The translations under genes were made by a program, and so were the position numbers. This document shows, one piece after another, positions 47,234 through 55,911 of a DNA stretch of 64,000 nt. Position 1 is the stretch's first letter; every line of letters begins with the position of its first letter. The notes under the pieces were generated by a model. It made no database searches and was not told the DNA's origin. It saw only the letters and a program-made list of their open reading frames with translations. Origin of the DNA: Eutreptiella sp. 'Long Island Sound 2002'. Its lineage: Eukaryota > Euglenozoa > Euglenophyceae > Eutreptiales > Eutreptiaceae. The stretch covers positions 16,668,786 to 16,732,785 of the forward strand of contig OZ038385.1 of assembly GCA_964036045.1 (NCBI GenBank), read 5' to 3'.

Positions 47234-50149
47234 GACATTCAGAATGTGCCAATTTTATGCGTTTTCGCACTTTTTGGGATTCGTTTAAAAGTTTTGCTTC
47301 CAACTGCAAACGTGTCATCACGTAGGGTGGGGTTATGTATATATTTTTTGAAATCTGTGAGAAAAGGCCATTTCAGAAATGTATGGGTTGGGCCCGGGGG
47401 GGGGGGGGTGTTCACTCTTTCAGCACAGCGCAACACATTGGACAGTGCACACAAGCATTGGCACTGCACCGTTGAATCATGTTTACTCTGATGATTTCGA
47501 TGGCCCCTTTTGATGGTGTACTTCTGTCGATGTTGGTACTTCACGTTCTTCTCCACATCAACGTCAATGCATGTGGCCAGAAACTCCTGCTGTGAAGCCT
47601 TGGTGGGGTGTGTCTTTCGATGCCCTTGCCACACAGATTGGTAACACTCTCCGGCAAGGGTTCTGCACTTCCACATCACATATGACATTGCATACAATGA
47701 ATGTTACATTTTCTAACACGAATGTTGTATTTTCTACTTCATACGTTGCATTTTGTACATCATGTGTTGGATTTTCTGCCATGCATATTGTATTTTCTAC
47801 TGCACACTCTGGATGCAGAGGCAACGCACGGCAACGGTCACCACCATGCTCCCTGCCACATCTACACTACCCGACAACGGCTCGCTACCGTCAGCAGTCC
47901 CAACATCCGCCTCCTACAACACCTGGACACCAACAACACCAAAGAAAACAGCGTTGGCTTAAACTGGACTCTTGCCTAACGATGCTACCTCCCAACACCA
48001 GCGACGTTCTATAGTTTGCAATTCTACACTTTCCGCAACACATATGGCATTTGTTACAACGCACGTCACCTTCCCCGCGGTTGACTCGGGGCAATTGAGA
48101 ATACTCATCCCTCCGAACAGAGCATAAGGGGCACAAGTCCAAAGGCAAAGGCAAGACCAAGAAGCACAAGCCCCGTGATTACTATTCTGACGACGAGAAC
48201 GAGTACGAGGGGTCCGATGAGGACGACACCCCCCGCAGGTGTGAGCGGCCTTCTTCCCCCTCCCCCCCCCCACCCCCCAACCCCTTACGCACCTGGGCAA
48301 CGGCGAGGGCAGTGCACCTCCTCCGTGCGGACCTCTCACAAAGCAGTGAAACAGGGACAGTCCGGGGGCTCCGTTGGCACAGCCTCCCAAGGGAAAGGAA
48401 GGGTGAGTAGGGAAATAAGGATAGGCCAGGCAGGGAGAGGGAGGGCACGAGGGGGTGGGAGGCCGATGGGCATCGCCACCTGCGGATGGAGAGGGTTCAA
48501 GGAAAGGAAAGGACAAGGGTAAGTGGCGAGAGGCCAATAGGCGCCGCCCGCTGCAGACAGCAATACAACCGGGCGTCATCCCCCCCCCCCCCCCCGACGG
48601 ACGCACTGGACCAACATCGGTCGCCAGAGGCAATGCCCTGACCCCAGCGAGAACGGTCGCAGAAGCGAACAATGCGCACTTGTACACGAGAGCCTTCGTG
48701 CGAACATGGACTGAGCAGAGGACGCGGTGAAGGCCTTGGGAAGGCGGGCGCTGCTGGAGCACAGTGGCGAGTCCACACCGGACCTTAGTGACCCCCCCCC
48801 CCCCCCCGGCGGAGCAGGGCTGGCCCATTGCATCGCCGTGCGTCCCCCGCAGTCACGTGCTGTGCCTGCCATTCTTCTTTCAGAGACAAGCGGAAGCACA
48901 AGAAGGATCAGGACTTCTGGGACAACTCTTGGACGGGGGTGTGCACATTGACTGTGTGCCTCGGGGGAGTGCGCAGGATCAGGGGTCCGGGCATTTGCCC
49001 CCCCCCCCCACGCGCCCACATTGTGCCCTTTTGGGAAGTAGACCCGTATGGTCTACCGAAGGGAGGGTGGCGTGGCGCTTTCACAGGCTGCCCTTGGATG
49101 GCTTTTGCATGTGTGCTCCTGAGCGGACACGTGTCCTCCTGAGCGGACGTACAACGGCGTGGTCACCCGCAGCACTTCCTTGATGCCGTGCTGTGCGCCT
49201 GAGGCCGGAAAGCAGATGTGCAGTAGGTTCTCGCTGTGGCATTGCATTTTCGACAGCACTGTCCTGCTGGGGCTACCTTCAAGCGCAGGCCAGCCCCTCT
49301 GATGGCTCTCAGGCATACATAGTTTGCATGAGGCCGCCCCCCAACCTCTCCCCCATCCCCCCCCCCCTATCCCCAGGCTGCAGGGTGGGGTCAGGCCTTT
49401 ACTCAGTCGCATGGCCTGCCGAAATGCAGTGTCATGGGGGACGCCATGGTGCACCCCCCAGGCGGCCTGTGAGCCTTAAGATTGGCCTCCAAATCCAAAT
49501 CAGTTGCAACCCCCCTCCCCCCCTCTGAGATTAGAGGCCCCCCCCAAAAAGTTTAAGCACCTGAAATTGGGCTCCATCCTCGGGCCCCTTCGATAGATTT
49601 GATTTTTTCCCGGGGGAAAGGTTTTCTGATGCGGATGCGCGGGTTGGTCAGCCGGGGTTTGGCAGGACTCCAAATGACCCCCCCCCCCTCCCCCCCCCCC
49701 TCCCCCTGCCAGGGAGGATAAGGTGCAGAAATGAATGAGTTTCGCAGTATGGAACTGCACGCTGAACACGCAGCAGAACTGAGGTGGCAACAAAGGCAGG
49801 CGGCTGGAGCACACCTGACCTTTTTGAGCCCCCCCACCCCCCGGGGTCCTTAAGCAATGGTCCGGGTGGGGGGTGGGGGAAGTTCGTGCGGTGCATGCCT
49901 CATGCTTGTCACCCGCTGAATGCGGTTGTCGGCCCTCGGAAGCTGGCGTGCTCCCCCCGCGGTCTTCACTGCGTTTTGGGTTGTGCGGCAGTCCCTGCCC
50001 CACGCGTTGCACGTCCACCCCCCCTCCGCTCGGCGGTGCAATGCATTGCCGTCCTGTGCCCTGCTCCCAGAAGCCCAAGAAGAAGGTGAAAGACCACCCG
50101 GAGTCTGATGGCTCCGATGACGATTCCGAGAACGGGTGGACTGACGCAG
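34893..50149 (+). CDS. Protein with three C2 domains and a charged tail (at least twelve exons; ends uncertain)
   Basis: C2 domains bind phospholipids, often with Ca2+. C2-A: 34893-35175 (MSDCFAVLNV, then SPRWNEEFAFLVEDPGKDKL) joined in phase to 35272-35338 (GKQTEQHVRVQAAGEVTVNV). C2-B: 35976-36108 (GEKLVVVLNNAENILTANG), 38193-38382 (VILGDAENV, NPEWKETFLF, YLRIELYDKDSG) and 38658 to about 38768 (GKANDAWIPVL...DGLWYPSEE). Then 39449-39553 (ESLVMFFNVANAQATW) and an exon ending 41320 (LVPLVTQPTVRIAAPGDL). C2-C: 42272-42462 (SVEIEVVEAFGG, DPFIRLTVGN, HPRWYEKFVFPIQDIE), 44145-44249 (DFVYVELLNADDLIADCEIS), 46147-46282. Tail exons 48121-48238 (KSKGKGKTKKHKPRDYYSDD), 48884-48938 and 50071-50149 (KPKKKVKDHPESDGSDDDSE). 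Phases agree at the checked joins. The C2-A first strand and start codon are missing, as is the stop; 50392 may begin another exon (GEVDAPFYLI). Function beyond membrane binding is unknown. Confidence 0.72.
35760..35835. repeat. Poly-T/poly-A junction and short tandem repeat
   Basis: A run of ten T is followed by A-rich sequence, then TTTATCAAAAACAACAACCCAGAG in two partly overlapping copies (AACAACAACCCAGAG at 35793 and 35817). It lies in the intron between the C2-A and C2-B exons. Confidence 0.5.
37381..37583 (-). mobile_element. About 200-bp element, inverted partner of 47816-48012
   Basis: The two copies are reverse complements with high identity, sharing for example GGAGGTAGCATCGTTAGGCA, GAGTCCAGTTTAAGCCAA, and GGGAGCATGGTGGTGACCGT. 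Both lie in introns of the C2 gene, 10 kb apart and in opposite orientation. No ORF conserved between the copies is evident. Confidence 0.75.
38954..39036 (+). other. tRNA-like sequence with pol III box A/B motifs
   Basis: The ends GGGACGT and ACGTCCC are complementary over 7 bp. Inside are GTGGCGTAGTGGTGGAGC (A-box-like) and AGGTTCGACTCCCT (B-box-like). The spacing from the B box to the 3' stem is about 14 nt too long for a canonical tRNA, so a tRNA-derived SINE or pseudogene is more likely. It lies in the C2 gene intron. Confidence 0.3.
40290..40420. repeat. Short dispersed element copy (GGCCATTTTTGGTACACC)
   Basis: Contains TCAGGCCATTTTTGGTACAC followed by a poly-C-rich stretch, as at 10.86 kb and 41.76 kb. 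It is flanked on the left by AAGGGGGGGGGGACCCC. It is intronic in the C2 gene. Confidence 0.45.
41535..41820 (-). repeat. Composite short element; inverted partner of 45370-45505
   Basis: The part at 41540-41670 (CGCAGTTTTTGGAACC, CAGTGGGCAGACACCCAACC, AGGATTTCCTCCTCAAAA, ACACCTGGAAGCAAGG) is the reverse complement, with mismatches, of 45370-45505 (CTTCCAGGTGTACGTACGTG, TTTTGAGGAGGGAATCCTCC, GGTTGGGTGCCCATCAATTG, GGTTCAAAAAAACTGCGAG). It runs into AAGGATGTATTGGAACG, a poly-C tract and GGGCCATTTTTGGTACAC. Confidence 0.55.
43667..43960 (+). repeat. About 290-bp segmental repeat, copy 1
   Basis: Nearly identical to 48290-48590: blocks GGCGAGGGCAGTGCACCTCC, GTCCGGGGGCTCCGTTGGCA, GGCACGAGGGGGTGGGAGGC, GGAGAGGGTTCAAGGAAAGG and CGCCGCCCGCTGCAGACAGC are shared in order. 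Differences include one GGAAA insertion and a few short indels. Same orientation, in two different introns of the C2 gene. The high identity suggests recent duplication or a young mobile element. Confidence 0.8.
44437..44600 (+). repeat. Dispersed repeat, copy 2 of the 29865-30015 family
   Basis: Same blocks and orientation as 29865-30015, with a short insertion after GAAGCAATATGGACCTTCCC. It directly follows the 44345-44430 repeat, so the two may form one larger element. Confidence 0.7.
45090..45505 (-). repeat. Dispersed repeats: CCGGCGCCGG family copy plus partner of 41540-41670
   Basis: 45090-45215 contains TACCGGCGCCGGCATGCTCC and GGAGGGTGCTGGACACCAC, matching the 4.3-kb copy. 45370-45505 is the inverted partner of 41540-41670. 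The two are separated by unrelated sequence. Intronic in the C2 gene. Confidence 0.55.
45815..45960 (+). repeat. Short element with poly-G/poly-C end, copy 1 of 3
   Basis: The family block here is TTTCGGGCCCCTTTGATGG, ATTTCATTTTTTCCTTGAGG and AATTTTCTGATG, followed by a poly-G run. Copies are at 49550-49690 and 50515-50625, same orientation. A poly-C run follows within 40 nt here, giving a G-run and C-run that could pair. Confidence 0.65.
46505..46970. repeat. About 30-bp minisatellite (TCTACAACGCATATTACAT-like)
   Basis: About fifteen diverged units of a TCTACAACGCATATTACAT-like motif. The same array continues at 47690-47815 and 48013-48070, so it was one array later split by inserted DNA at 46975-47685 and 47816-48012. 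In one of the C2 gene's introns. Confidence 0.8.
47180..47232. repeat. (CT)n microsatellite
   Basis: A pure CT dinucleotide run of about 46 nt inside the DNA that interrupts the 30-bp minisatellite. Confidence 0.95.
47816..48012 (+). mobile_element. About 200-bp element inserted in the minisatellite
   Basis: Reverse complement of 37381-37583. Minisatellite sequence abuts it on both sides (ending TTCTACTGCACACTC on the left, resuming TTTGCAATTCTACAC on the right), which defines its borders: roughly GGATGCAGAGGCAACGCACG at the left and ACCAGCGACGTTCTATAG at the right. It ends about 110 nt before the 48121 exon. Confidence 0.7.
48290..48590 (+). repeat. About 290-bp segmental repeat, copy 2
   Basis: Partner of 43667-43960. 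It starts about 50 nt after the donor at 48239 and ends in a poly-C run at 48579-48594. Confidence 0.8.
49550..49695 (+). repeat. Short element with poly-G/poly-C end, copy 2 of 3
   Basis: Contains CTCGGGCCCCTTCGATAGAT, TTGATTTTTTCCCGGGGG and AGGTTTTCTGATGCGG, then poly-C runs at 49678-49702. Preceded by GAGGCCCCCCCCAAAAAGTT. Confidence 0.65.
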
Positions 50150-50514
50150 GTGTGGCCCGGGGCACCGCCAATATGCCCAAAAGAAGAACAACCGACATAG
50201 GACAAAGGACAAAGGGCAGAAGGCACGATTGTGTCGCATTGGGCACCGCTGCCAATACAAACGACACGGCAGATGCGCCATGTCCTTTTTTACAAGTTTG
50301 CAACGGTTTATGCTTTGTGTGGTGGCGCCCCGCCCCCCCCCCCTCCTGGGGGGGTGGGGGGGTTCCCCTGATTTGATGTGCTTGTTCTCAGGCGAGGTTG
50401 ATGCTCCTTTCTATTTGATCCTTTGCCTTGTGCACCTCCTGTTGTACCACAGCCGTACAGGGATTGCGCTTGCATCTGCTTCCCACAGCGGTGGGGGGGG
50501 TGCGTCAGAGGCCA

Positions 50515-50630
50515 GAAAAAAGGTTTGTGGGCCTAACACCGGCCTCTCATTTCGGGCCCCGTCAATACATTTCATTTTTTCTGGAGGAAATCTTTTGTGA
50601 TGTGGTGGGGTGGGGGGTATCGGCTGGGCA
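50515..50630 (+). repeat. Short element with poly-G end, copy 3 of 3
   Basis: Contains TTTCGGGCCCCGTCAATACA, TTTCATTTTTTCTGGAGG and AATCTTTTGTGATGTGG, then a G-rich run. A G-run lies just upstream at 50492-50500. Confidence 0.65.
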
Positions 50631-51079
50631 GTTGCTGAATTGTTGTACACTGTTTCCCCGCGGTTCCTCCCCAGCGGCACTTGGTGCACTGCATTTGTGC
50701 CCATTATCCTGCATCATGTGCACGCTGTTCCTACAGAATTCAGAACTGCACTGCTGGTACAGACACCCCTTGGCCACCTGGACCTGCCCACGCCGGGCCT
50801 CAGGCAGCTTTCGCATTCAAAGGCCAGGGCTGCATTAGAACGTTTGGGGGGGCGGGGGGGGGGGGGGGGGTGGTTGGGGCGGGGGGTGCGCATCCCGCCT
50901 AGCCCCCCACCCCTTTTCCAATTTTGGTCCCAAGCTGAAGTAGCTGCTCCATGCAGAAGCCTCGCAGAATCCAATGATCAATTTCCCACAGCTTTAGTGG
51001 GCTGCTTTGCGATGAGGAGACCCCCCTCTCGCCCGTAAACAACCACAAAAAAAACCCAACGCTGAAATCACCTCTTTCT

Positions 51080-51270
51080 GGACGTGCTGCACACCACTGA
51101 TGGGTCTCACTCAGTGATCCGGAACCTCCGGGCCCTGTGTTACATCAGATGTGGTGGTGCGCACCCTCCGAAATTCACAGTGTTGGCGAAGAATTCGTGT
51201 GAAGCATCGCCCACGCTGGCGTGGGAGGGATGCCAAGGAGAGCTGCAGCACTTGTGGGCAGAGGGATCAC
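51080..51270 (+). repeat. Dispersed repeat related to the CCGGCGCCGG family
   Basis: Contains TGCACACCACTGATGGGTC, GGGCCCTGTGTTACATCAGA, GTGAAGCATCGCCCACGCTG and GGGAGGGATGCCAAGGAGAG, matching the 34.3-, 4.3- and 45.1-kb copies in order. Confidence 0.6.
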
Positions 51271-51309
51271 CCACACAACAACAAAGAAGACCACACACCA
51301 CAGCAAACA

Positions 51310-51460
51310 CACAGGGGCACGGAGATGTGGGGGAGACGAGAGAGTGGCAGGGCACTGATGTTGGCGGCGACCGAACCATAGGTGATCCGGCAACTAAGGG
51401 TTATGGGTCACCGATGGTGGACGCAGCCCCGTCAGGACTCGGAGATTGAGAGTGGCTCTC
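51310..51460 (+). repeat. Repeat shared with 63295-63430
   Basis: Shared blocks: GAGAGTGGCAGGGCACTGAT, GTTGGCGGCGACCGAACCA, GGTGATCCGGCAACT, GACGCAGCCCC and CTCGGAGATTGAGA. In the 63-kb copy this is the start of an ORF reading MADAAPDSDSEIET; here the frame is broken. Likely the 5' end of a retroelement or DNA transposon ORF. Confidence 0.6.
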
Positions 51461-53069
51461 ACGCAGTAGAAGTACTGTCCCGCAGTAGAAATACTGCCCC
51501 CCAGTAGATTGCAGTGGATCAGGACCAGCAATGTGCACAAATTTTTCTCTAAAATCCCAAAGTAACACTTTCCGGGCCTTCACGACAACCCCCGCTACCC
51601 CCTTCTCCTTCCTTTGTGCGGCCCGATGTCCACTGGAGGTCTTGTACTGCGGCGCACAACGGCGACGGCGAAGGCCCCGCGGTGCTTCGTTGGGCTTTGG
51701 AACAGGCCTCGTGACGGCGCGGGCAGAATTTGTGACAACCAATTTGTGACGGCATGTGCCTGATCGCTTGCGCCCGTTGAGGGAGACGGGGGGCTGTAAG
51801 GACCCCATTTCCAGTTGGGGATGCGGAGGCGGCACGTGTCCGTGTAGCCTCCCGTGCCTCATTGGCCTAGGGCTCTTGCTGTTGTCCCACGCCATGTTCA
51901 GGGTCCTGACCTTCTATCGGACTGGATCAGTGCGTTTGTGGCGGGGGAGGGGCTTTCGGTCGCCCCTTCTTTTCTTTTCTTTCCCCGTGGAGCCCCCCCC
52001 CCAGGAATGCAGGATGGGCAGGGCCTAAGCACGCGTGTGGGCTGTGCAACACACCAGTGCGGAGGGGCCAAGGGGAGGTGCAGTGTGGCCACGGACACTG
52101 GAACACTGGATCCATCTGCAGTGTGCAAGGTACACAACAGCCGAGGCTTGGTAAGTGCTCAGGGAGAAGCGGGAGTTCTAGTGTAAGTGCAAGAAAGCAC
52201 GGGTGCAAAAATGGTTGGAGGAGACAGACAAGCAACGACAACGGTGCCGGCAGGAGAAAACCACAGCGAAGCGAGTAAAAGAGGTGAAGGAATAGCAAAA
52301 TGACAAGAACATCGCCCCCAAGGGAAGAAGAGGCGGATTTCGTCCACCACCCAGGGCGTGATCGCAAGGACAGGGCAGGAGAAGAGCAGCAAATGCGGGA
52401 GGAGTTTAGAGGAAGCCCACATCAGAGTAAGGAAAAGACCACCGAAACAAGCGCTGTAGGAAGCCCGGCCCGCCCACCCGCGACAAGACCCGGCGGGAAA
52501 GGGGTGGTGGTGGTGGTATACGTGGTACTAGCAGTTGTGGTGGTGGTAACCAGTGGTAGTGGTGGCAGTATCATATGTACAATTGTACCATCTCGCTTGT
52601 TTCATTTCCTAAACCGCTGACACCATTTAATAGACCTACGTCCTATTCTTTGACAACACCTAATCACCACACTTGACGGATAAATACACTCCGTTCATAA
52701 GTCTCGTTCATGGGATGTACCTAATGCTATTAAATGACAGCTTGCTTAATGAATGAATTTCAACGCATATTACATGCTATTGTCACGGCAACAAAATTGT
52801 GCGGCACAAAGAATATCACTACATGCTACACTAGCTATGCACAACGTCTTCTTTTACCTCTTTGCGATCAAGGAAAAAGTAAAAAAAACAGAACAAGAAA
52901 ATAACATATCGAACAACAATAATTTACTTACTTTACACAAAACAACGAAACAAAAATGACAAAAAAATAAAGGATAACCCAATTGATGTCATTAGCCTTG
53001 TGACTAGGCTTGGGAAGGACTCGCTATGCTCCTCCTTCCCAAGCCTAGAAACGCCGAAAGTATCAGAAG

Positions 53070-53800
53070 TTTCGATACGTACCAACAATTACACATTTGA
53101 TTACACTGATTTTAGCTAAAAATCATCACTAAAAACCTGATTTTCGCGGAAAATCATGCAAGCTACCCTATGACAGGTCCTCATATCCTTTTACAATACA
53201 TCTTCACCTTTCAAACAAGCCAGACGGTTCGTTCCAACTCAACGATATGTTACAGAACGACCTGTGACAAATTGGAGTATGAACTGCAAATTGCTACTTT
53301 TGACAAAAAATGCAAAACTCCCAATGCTTATAACTCGGGGCCAACGGGCCTTCAATGGGCAAACAAGTCACCTTTTGCATTCTTCTAGGTCTGGATAACT
53401 CCATTATGCTTGGTTGAGGGCTTGGTAACCTATGTGCTTCTTACCCGACTACGTGCCGACGGGTACACGTTTTGACGTGGCAGGGTATGCACAACATACA
53501 TCTGATTTTACTTAAAAATGACCACCAAAGATGTCATTTTTGCAAAAAATGAGTGTGAGACGGCCTGTGTCCTACTATCCTTTTAGGACTTATTCTCAGC
53601 TTCAAAACGAGCCCAACACTTCCTTCTAACTCCACGGTATGCTGGAGAACGAGCTGCGACGAATGGACCCACAAACCGAAAATGTCCATTTTTGACCAAA
53701 ATGCCAAACCCCTGGGTGATATATCTAGGGGCCGTTGGGGGTACACCAGGCAAACTAGTGGCCATTCCCCTCCCTCTAGGTCCAAACTACTCAAATTTGC
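53070..53800. repeat. Two diverged tandem copies of a ~430-bp repeat
   Basis: 53090-53380 and 53505-53770 share in order: CTGATTTTA-(G/C)-TTAAAAAT, TATCCTTTTA, AAC-AGCC-A, GGTATGCTGGAGAACGA-like, TGACAAAAAATGCAAAA / TGACCAAAATGCCAAA, and GGGGCCAACGGGCC / GGGGCCGTTGGGG. The DNA is AT-richer than its surroundings. A weaker third relative may start near 54240. Confidence 0.55.
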
Positions 53801-54929
53801 TTGGTTGAAGTCCCACGGAAGCATGAGGATGCAACCGGAACACCGAGGGGGACACCCATGATTTTGGTAGGCAGGTGTTGTGACAGCACCAAAAAACACA
53901 GTTTGAAAAGCATGTATCTTTGAGTTTCCGCCCCCATGTGCTCTCTATAGAGGCCATAGGGACGTAACATTGCTTGTACCCGGTCCATAGGACCCATACG
54001 GGACTATTTGGCACAAAGGTTCAATCCCTAGGGATATAGCGCTTTGACAAGGCTGTACAATGGAGACAACAACCTTATCTAAGTACTGTTTTTTCTACCT
54101 TTTGTACCCTCTTTCTAGGCATCAAGAGGAGGCTAGAGGGGTCAACCTTGGGCATTTTCACATCATTTGGGTGCAAATGACCTTGGATTGTCATGTGGTT
54201 CGTTGCTAGACCCTCGTGGTTCTGCTACCACAGGCCTACGAAACAGGCCAAAATGGCCAAACTAAGCCAACTGTATCAAAACCTGAAAAAATCATATCTT
54301 TGGCCTACCGGCTCGAATTTTGATAAACCGAAAGCTAAATTTGGTTAGTTTTTGACGCTGGACACGAATATTCAGTCAAAACCTCGGCGTCTAACACCCT
54401 GCTGGCGAAAATTAACGATCGGTATTCCAAAACAGTGATTCGTGCAGTTTTGCGGAAATCCGATTTGACAGCATTATTCGGGCCTTAAAACTCTTTACAT
54501 TCATGGTCTTAAATCAAATTTTCATCAACTCTAGCTAGGGGCTGAGTTGGACAGGCCAAATGTCGGCGACTGCCACTGGTCACGCGTGCGCGCCGATTTT
54601 TGACCAGAAATCCGGATTCTGGCCAGTAAAAAAAAAAGCCCGACTATAGTTTTGTAGGGCCCGACCTGCCATCCACAAATGTAACCTCGGTTCGTCCGGA
54701 ACTTCGTCCGTTGCCACCTGTACGGGAAGGCAAATTCCTAAACATAATCATCGGGGTCAGCTTTACAGCTGAGCGTCGCTGGCGGCCGTGTGGCCCCTCC
54801 CCCGCGGCCGGACAGCGTAGAGCGGGCCTTACGGCCCAGGGGCAACAAGAGGAGCATTAGAGGGAAGGGAACGGGACAACGAAAAGCAGCCAAGGAAGGC
54901 AGGCAGAGCGGCAAGGGAAACCACGGCAG

Positions 54930-55476
54930 GCGCAGGATCACAGGGCACAGTGGGGGACCTAGAGCTGGGCCAAGGAGTGCAGTTGGTTGGAATGAAACAA
55001 GGGGACTTGGAGGGGTGTAGGGGAATAATTGAAGAAGTGGAGGATGGAAAGGCCCAAATACTGCTGGTGGGAGGAGAGAGGCGAGTACACGAGGCGGGTG
55101 AACAAATAGAAGCTGAGAACTGACGTGGAGGTGGAGCCGGTCAAAATCCCTACTGCCAGATTTTGCAGAGGTCAGTCTGCAGGCCCAGTTAGGGGTCACA
55201 CCCAGGGCAACCAAGGAGGAAGTCAAGGTGGCATATAAGAAGATGGTACTCAAACTCCACCCAGACGCAAACAAGAACAACCAAGAGAAAGCGACAGAGT
55301 TGTTCAAGCGGTTGAACTCAGCATACGAAAACTGGAGGAGTAACGGGACACCAGCAGGGCAGGGAGGGAACAACCAACCAGCCCCACAACCACACTACAC
55401 AAACTTTCGCTTCAACCCAGCATACTTCAGATCCAATTTCTGTGGACAAAATGAGCCGCATGGGGAGACCCCATAG
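54930..55476 (+). pseudogene. Broken J-domain (DnaJ-type) gene
   Basis: The 3' part reads [37 protein letters not shown], then [15 protein letters not shown]: a J-domain with the HPD tripeptide and the flanking helices, followed by a Gly/Pro/Gln tail and TAG. Upstream, another frame reads QGVQLVGMKQGDLEGCRGI and IIEEVEDGKAQILLVGGERR, a short SH3/KOW-like module, ending at TGA (AEN-stop); a third frame then gives [14 protein letters not shown]. The pieces are in order but in three frames, so at least two frameshifts interrupt one former ORF. There is no ATG for the J-domain part. J-domains stimulate Hsp70; a working chaperone from this copy is unlikely. Confidence 0.55.
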
Positions 55477-55529
55477 CGGGCCCAGCAATAGAGCCGAGAA
55501 GAAGTGTAGCCTTCGTGAACCGGCCGTTT

Positions 55530-55850
55530 GAATCCGAGATTCACGGTACCGTGAATTTCACCCAATTTTGCTGTGTTTTGCTCGTAACTTGGTGCTATCG
55601 TGTGCTTTTGTCGTGCTACCTTCGCCCAAAGTAAGATGCAACAAATAGGTGCAATTTAGAGGTTTAAAGTCCCCGCATGGTTTAACACATTTGGTGAGAT
55701 TCGCGTGAATGTGAAATTCACGCACCTAAATTCACGCAGAAATTCACGCTAGATTCACAGATTCACGAGAATGTGAAATTCGCACGAATTTCGTACGAAA
55801 TTCGTACGAATTTCGTACGAATTTTGTACGAATTTCGCACGAATTTACCC
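55530..55850. repeat. Palindrome array upstream of gene A
   Basis: Starts with the 18-nt perfect palindrome ATTCACGGTACCGTGAAT at about 55550, then several AAATTCACGC / GCGTGAAT half-sites, then three exact TTCGTACGAA copies plus variants TTCGCACGAA and TTTGTACGAA at 55776-55847. It ends about 60 nt before gene A's ATG. Confidence 0.9.
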
Positions 55851-55911
55851 TCCTTTCCACTCTTTCGCTTTGTTACAGCTCTCAAAGCCCTCGCGTTCTT
55901 CTCTTTTAACA

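Larger units (their letters stand above)
50150..54929. other. Stretch after the last supported C2 exon; no further gene supported
   Basis: A possible next exon of the C2 gene begins at 50392 after CTTGTTCTCAG and reads GEVDAPFYLILCL, in the right phase, but I see no convincing donor or stop. The rest holds poly-G/C tracts (50853-50871), repeat copies (51080-51270, 51310-51460), a GTGGTG run at 52503-52570, an A/T-rich stretch at 52620-52980 and two diverged tandem copies of a 430-bp repeat at 53.1-53.8 kb. Open frames here are short and featureless. Confidence 0.45.

Noticed and set aside
54738-55373. Minus-strand ORF of 211 codons
   Set aside because: It is antisense to the J-domain fragment; the plus strand carries recognisable HPD and helix motifs and the minus translation is Pro/Leu-rich without motifs.
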